Assembly: GCA_037576195.1 (NCBI GenBank) | Contig: CM075102.1 | Location: 1,240,001-1,304,000 of the forward strand | DNA length: 64,000 bases | DNA from: Phytoseiulus persimilis | Lineage: Eukaryota > Arthropoda > Arachnida > Mesostigmata > Phytoseiidae | Reading direction: 5' to 3' | Shown: in pieces, positions 59,073-64,000 of the stretch | How positions within the stretch are numbered: the stretch's first letter is position 1 | Layout: each line of letters opens with the position of its first letter | The notes under the pieces: generated by a model | Seen by the model: the letters and a program-made list of their open reading frames with translations, nothing else | What the model was told of the DNA's origin: nothing | The model's database searches: none | Position numbers and translations under genes: made by a program

Positions 59073-59344
59073 CTAATTCACGTTTACGATACGCGTCTCG
59101 CCCGAAGTTGCGGGTGCGCCCTAGATCCACAGCCAGATACGGTTATCTAACGGTTCGGGCCCTTCACTAGATGCGGGAGTGGAGAAGTATAGGATCATCT
59201 CCATCATATACGATCAATACAATAGAGTATGGCACGAATGCAACGAGTCCGCTCTCTTTTCACTCACGTTTACGATGACGATGTCTTGTCGGCGGCAGCA
59301 GCAAAAGTAACAGCCCACGCAGCAACAAATCCCGATCAGAATCG
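59073..59344 (-). pseudogene. Decayed copy 3 of the small Cys-rich membrane-peptide gene
   Basis: Exon-2-like 59344-59268 (77 bases) encodes ILIGICCCVGCYFCCCRRQD. Exon-3-like 59120-59073 encodes GAPATSGETRIVNVN then TAG, the same premature stop as copy 2. Splice signals are intact. The tail after the stop is still related to the intact gene up to the PPxY region. The orientation matches copy 1, and similarity extends into 58.5-59.0 kb. Confidence 0.6.
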
Positions 59345-60329
59345 CTGCGAAATTATAAACGAATGAGCCCGGGTCGAGATCGATCCAGACATGCGCCAAC
59401 CTTCTCCGGGACACCGCGATCCCTCTCCTTCTCGGGCGAGATCTTGAGCCTCGACCATCTTTGTGAGCCCTGAGAGCTCTGGAAACTCCGAACCGTCATT
59501 GAGTCTGCTCAGAAGCGGTCATTACCGCTCGCACGGAAGGAGGCGAGGGCGTCGACAAGGTCAGGGATGTCAGGGAGGGTGTCTGACCTTCTGAACACAA
59601 GAGGCCGAGGCACTCTCATCTCAAAGGTAATCGAGCACGGGTCGGTGGATAGTCGGATCCGTGGTGGATTCAAATCGGAGCTGTGCACCACGTCCCATAT
59701 TGTGCGCCGTCGCTGCCGACTCTCAGCGGCGCGCCTTTTGTCCCCCACCTTGTTCGCTACTGGCGAGCGTTTAGCCCGCCTTTTCCGAGAAGACCTCCGC
59801 TGCTTGCGGATTCGCAGGCACCGCTCGTTGCGCGGTCTCAATGAGGAGCAAGACGATTATTTTGGGTGACCGGATTTAGAGCTTTATGGGAGCTATGCAG
59901 CCAGTCGACGACGCGAAACGAGCCTCCATCGACATACCCTCCACATGATCGTCCCGCTTTACCGTGAAAGCCTCCGCTTCAGGCTCTCCGTTGCTTCCGA
60001 GGATTGCGGCCGGAGGCAGCCGCTGGGCAACCATTCCACAGCACGCAGTTGACTTCTGGGTCAAATGGGACGTGGATACAGAGACCGAGAGCTGACATCA
60101 GTGGAGCTCAAGTACCTTCTGAGCAATCAAAGGCACGCTGGGAGGTTACAGGGATCGATGGAGAGTGAGACTGGATCAGGGCGGGAGTATCAAAAATCGA
60201 GATCAAAGAGGAAGTGGAGCAATACAGGAAAAACTACAGGCTCTAAATCTCCGGTAATGCGATGCAGGCGGACATGATTTCTTCCTTCGCACTGGTCTGT
60301 TGTAAGAGGACCTCGGACCTTCGCCAGAG

Positions 60330-60430
60330 ATCATGCAGGAATAAGAATCTTGCTTCATTGGAACACGAGCTTTGTGGTGGAACGCTGGACACTTTCAAAC
60401 TTCATACACAGGCGGGGGAAGGGTCGGGGC
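60330..60430 (+). repeat. Dispersed repeat related to 43.61-43.75 kb
   Basis: Shares taagaatcttgctt and tggaacac.agctttgtggtggaac with the 43-kb copy in inverted orientation. Confidence 0.6.
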
Positions 60431-60546
60431 GGATTTTGTCCATGGTGACGGATATCGCTGAAAATTGCACTGAGGCATCCCAACGCAGAGTGGAGCTATC
60501 TCAGCAAGTTTCCTCCGTTCGCTCACAACAATGAAGTTGAGACTCG

Positions 60547-60585
60547 AAAAAAACTGGCGTCATAGCCTATGACGCCAGTTTTTTT
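60547..60585. repeat. Perfect 39-nt palindrome, 19-bp arms with a 1-nt loop
   Basis: Arm aaaaaaactggcgtcatag, loop c, then its exact complement, followed by further T. It lies within the left inverted arm and is absent from the right arm. Confidence 0.95.
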
Positions 60586-60659
60586 TTTTTTTCATAGGAT
60601 CTAAGATTGGTCGATCGCTTCGATGATTTTGATATTCGAAATGTCACGTCCCTTGAGTA

Positions 60660-63330
60660 TAAAGCTCACCAGCGTCGGCCCGTCCACCGGCCGAGAACCA
60701 TAACTCGAAATCCGGCGATACTGCAGCCTGATGAACTCTGTTTGCGGGCAATCCTCGAGTGCTCGTCGCGGTGTGTTTTCCGCGCCTCAGCCGCAGGGCA
60801 GACATTCCGCTGAGGGAAGCTTTTTGATCCGGGCCAAGTATGCGTCGGAGGAGCCGCGGCCGGTGAGCACTTGTGCGAGGGGGTAAGTAAGAGAGCCGTG
60901 CCTACTGCTGATCCACTCCTCGATGTTCGGAACGCAGCGGCGGGTCCAAGCCTCGGGGTTCGGTGGGTAGACTTCGTCCCATCTTTCATGCCATGCCGCG
61001 ATCGCGGCCTCCTTGTCGAAGGATAGCTCTTCCCTGACAGGGATGCCGTCCCCTGGTCTCTCGAGACTCGAGTATCCTCGCTTAGAGTTCGTAGGGGATC
61101 TGCCCTGCCAGGACCTGTATTCCAAGCGTTGATGCTGTGCGGTTCGCCCGTGAAATGCCAATGCAGAGTGGTCGCTGAGTTCTGTCGAGAAGTCTCCTAG
61201 TGACCGGAGTCGAAGCTCGAAGGGCCCAGAGTGGCGCGGCATACATCATGACGCTGTCGGCAGCTGAGGCCAGTACTCGTCTCCTGAAGTCGTTTGCTAC
61301 ACTGACTCTGGGAAAGAGTCTTGAGAGTGCCTGGGTTGCCTTGGTCGTCTTCGCCATCGCGTATGCCAAGTGGGCTTTCCCTGTCAGCCCGGTATCCAGA
61401 ATGACGCCCAGGTACTTGGCCGTGCATCGGACCCGGTGGCAATTACTGATGAAGAATGTCTAGGAGACGACTCCGTCAGTTGAGGGGCGGAGAGCAGTTC
61501 AGTTGACGGGTGCTGAGCTCGAGATCTCTCAGATCTGATTCTACTTAATACCGTTTTGAGGTTGTTTCAACGCCGGTCACCGCAATTTGTTCCCCGCCGA
61601 GTCTGATATCGATTGAGGAAGGCGGGGGCTTTCGTCCGTTGAGAAAGATGGCCAGCGATTTTTGCGGCGCCATGCGCAGGCCCTTATCTGACATCCAAGA
61701 TGAGATGGAAGCGAGACTCTCATTCGCATACATCTACACGAGGTTGGTATCCGGCTCGGTGATCAGCAGGCCAGATCGTCGGCGTAGGCCAAGGTGGCGG
61801 AGTTTGGAGGAAGCCGGATTCTGATTCTGAGAACGCCGTCGTACGCTATGTTCCACAGTATCGGCCCCAAGATCGAGCCCTGCGGCACGCCCGCGTAGAC
61901 TCGCGACGTCCGTCCCTCGAAGATGATACTGCGATCCCGTAGGCACGAACTCAGAACTTGTCTGAGGGATGGGGAAATCTCAGCCACCTGGGGAGCGTCA
62001 TTGACTGCGTCCCAACTGATAGTGTTAAAAGCGTTCCTCTCATCCAAGAGGATGAGTAGGCAATGTGGGCGGCGCCGGGGGTCAACTTCTTTCCGCGCGT
62101 TCGCCGTCTCGAGGACTTTCCTCACGGCCATCAAGGTCGTTCGTCCTGTCCGGAAGCCGAACTGATTCGGTGACAGAGTTTCTCTGCTCTCGAGTTCGAT
62201 TGCCAATCTCCGGTTGACCAGATGCTCTGCTGCCTTTGGCATTGTGCTCAGGCAGCTTATGGGCCGGAATGACGAGGGACCCGTGCCCCCTTGTTTGGGG
62301 ACTGGGACAAGCCATGCCTCCTTCCAACTCTGCGGCCAGACACCTGTCCTGAACATCTTGTTCATCGCTCCCGTGAAAACCGCGGGATGGCGTGAGAGGA
62401 GAACCTTGACAACCTCCATGGCGATACCGTCGGGTCCGGATTGAGGCGTATCCTGTCGGTGGCGTAGGAGACCTCCTCGCGACCGACCGGTACAAAGTTC
62501 TTGACCGGTTCTTCTCCTTGTCTTTCCTGTTGCGATTCTGAATGCCATCCGGAAGGGGTGATCTCTCTATTTGACCTCGTCGAGGAGAGCTCTCCGGCAG
62601 GCGAGCTTGCTCGTGATGATCGACCTCTTGAGCTCCCCCCTGCTTGCCTGCACGGAGGCCCACAGCTCCACGTCGGAAAGGCCGTTCGAGCGTGTTCTCC
62701 GGCGGGCCGCTACACAGTCCCTCCTCGCCTCTGCCACCGTTGTACACCACCAGTACTTGGGAGATCTTCCAGTTCCTGAGCGGCGAGGCCGGGAAGCATT
62801 CTGGCAGGCCATGTGAAGAAGGTTAGACACCGTCCGCGGGTTGGAGGTTTCGAGCGTGGGAGCATGAGCGTCGAGGTACTCTCGGACTAGAGAGATATTG
62901 GGCCGCGTACGGGTGTGAGAGGGGACTGGCGTCGAGTCGACGTCAACCGAGAAGGAGATCAGAAAATGATCGGTGAGGGATTCCTCTTGACGAAGAACCC
63001 GCCAATCGGTAATCTTTCGCAGGGCTCCACTGGAAGCAAGTGTGAGGTCGAGGGTTGACTGCAGGTCTCCTCTGGAAAACGTCGGACCCGGTAACCTCCA
63101 TAGACCCTCAAAAGTAGATCGACTCAGTTCACGAAAAAAACTTCTAACAAGCACTCGAATGAAGCCCCCGTTCCCATAGGCAGGCGCACAGGCATAGGCA
63201 TGCAAAAGAAAACGTTGTTTGAACTTGGTGGTTTCGGCACACAGGTTAAGACGATTCGCAGGCACAGGGAGCAAGCGCTGCGGATGACTGAAACCTGGCA
63301 GACGTGAGTGGAGCGTGCCCGATTGTAAAC
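60660..63330 (-). pseudogene. R1-clade LINE ORF2 remnant
   Basis: On the - strand: endonuclease C-terminal part (TFSRGDLQSTLDLTLAS near 63080, then an SLTDHFLISFSVD block near 62960), a linker, then RT with GPDGIAMEVVK near 62420, FRPISCLSTMPKAAEHLVN near 62265, LILLDERNAFNTISW near 62040, GVPQGSILGP near 61880 and YADDLAC near 61775. The post-RT region follows (61733-61082), with the R1-like W..RWD and YLARIKK blocks and a CLPCG zinc motif at 60790. One RT position reads LDERNAFN where LDxxNAFN is expected, so active-site Asp residues are kept. Frame changes occur near 62550, 61750 and 61240. Confidence 0.85.
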
Positions 63331-63391
63331 AGAGAGGAACCGCCAGGTCACACTGAGCACGGTTAAACTTACATGTGCACATACACTCTCG

Positions 63392-63530
63392 ATCATCCTT
63401 CTGCGGGTCTATGGGAGTGATTCCAGGACCGATCTTACCATACTTTTGAGGGTCTATGGAGTTGATTCCTAGGTCAACCAAACCATACTCTCGGGGGTGG
63501 GTGGTTCTAGGGTCGATCCGACCATTCCGC
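63392..63530 (-). repeat. Degenerate relatives of the 45-bp minisatellite
   Basis: On the - strand three 15-residue periods are readable, the best being YGKIGPGITPIDPQK. This matches the divergent edge units of the 26-27.6 kb array (YGQIGSRITPP). Sequence between is strongly diverged. Confidence 0.6.
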
Positions 63531-64000
63531 CGCTCGCTCATGGGAAGTATTTTCTACGCAAGAAACAGTGTTTTTTCTTCTCGTCTTCGAGGCGTGTCAA
63601 GGTACCTTACTTCGAAACAACGTAATACAGCGAGCTCCAGGCAGCTTCGGTGACGCTCCGAGGCGACAAAGCAGAACCCTGGTGTGATCGCCATGCTACT
63701 TTCATCAAATGGAAAGGGAAGAAACACTTCGATCACGCTGATATTTGGACAGCACATGAGGGGTGCTGGGACTGTATTTTCAGGTACTTACCGGAGTGGC
63801 CCACTCGTCGCGAAGTGACACTTCGAGGAACAAAATCATAGAAGCGATCGACCAATCTTAGATCCTATGGCCCCTAGTGAGAGCATTTCGAAAAATTGTC
63901 GATCGGCGCGGTAGCCCCAGTGGTTCTCGAGGTATAACGGTTTCAAGTTTTTTTTTCTCCGAGTCTCAACTTCATTGTTGTGAGCGAACGGATCCCCGGA

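Larger units (their letters stand above)
60514..63992. repeat. Long imperfect terminal inverted repeats enclosing a LINE fragment
   Basis: Left arm 60514-60640 and right arm 63825-63992 are inverted. The outer block tccgttcgctcacaacaatg, continuing through gttgagactcg, pairs from 60514 and 63992. An inner block cataggatctaagattggtc, continuing through gatcgcttc, pairs at 60592 and 63870. Between the blocks the arms differ in length: the left holds a palindrome, the right about 75 unrelated bases. The interior is an R1-like LINE on the - strand plus minisatellite relatives. Confidence 0.75.

Noticed and set aside
59509..59869. Arg-rich protein on either strand
   Set aside because: Part of the region similar to 48.5 kb upstream of the micro-gene copies; both strands are open and no domain is visible.
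60547..60600. Rho-independent terminator
   Set aside because: Hairpin plus T-run has that shape, but the window is eukaryotic with spliced genes and the hairpin lies in a transposon arm.

Overview
The window looks like a stretch of compact, roughly balanced-GC, TE-rich invertebrate nuclear genome. It has spliced genes with GT-AG introns, mostly 90-310 bp, no operon-like gene packing, and at least eight classes of eukaryotic transposable element. The short introns and the set of element types would fit an arthropod, possibly an acarine such as a mite, but that is inference; no marker in the window fixes the taxon.

Left end (1-12.9 kb): the 3' two-thirds or so of the prohormone convertase 2 gene (amontillado/PCSK2 orthologue) on the + strand, in nine exons from about 299 to the stop at 11512. 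Its N-terminal exons lie to the left of the window. A BEL/Pao LTR retrotransposon (2361-10021) sits in the sense direction in the fourth intron visible here. It has 442-bp LTRs that differ at one base and a 5-bp target duplication.

12.9-25 kb: mostly sequence without recognisable genes. On the - strand at 18.26-19.25 kb I infer a small, previously unnamed three-exon gene for a Cys-rich single-pass membrane peptide with a C-terminal PPxY motif (shisa/CYYR-like architecture). Two decayed copies sharing one stop codon lie at 48.75-49.02 kb (+) and 59.07-59.34 kb (-). An inverted-arm (foldback-like) repeat occupies about 23.1-24.15 kb.

25-35 kb: a 45-bp minisatellite (37 units, open in two frames), a decayed hAT transposase, a broken Ty3/gypsy pol and an R1-like LINE fragment.

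35-44 kb: inverted repeats, a short TIR element present in three copies, a BEL/Pao RT remnant, and two transposase-like pieces, one with a C-terminal CxC...GCCxH finger.

44-58.4 kb: a layered transposon graveyard. Two copies of one LINE (ORF1 with a PHD-like finger, EN, RT) lie on the - strand. The second copy is split by a Copia element (51863-57282, TSD gattt, half-tRNA iMet primer site). The Copia element has itself lost its RT region where a second kind of LINE now sits. Mariner fragments adjoin both LINE copies.

60.5-64 kb: an R1-clade LINE fragment on the - strand, enclosed by long imperfect terminal inverted repeats that reach almost to the window edge. The left arm holds a perfect 39-nt palindrome. 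Degenerate relatives of the 45-bp minisatellite occur just inside the right arm.

Only the convertase gene, and with lower confidence the small membrane-peptide gene, look like functional host genes. Nearly everything else is mobile or repetitive.
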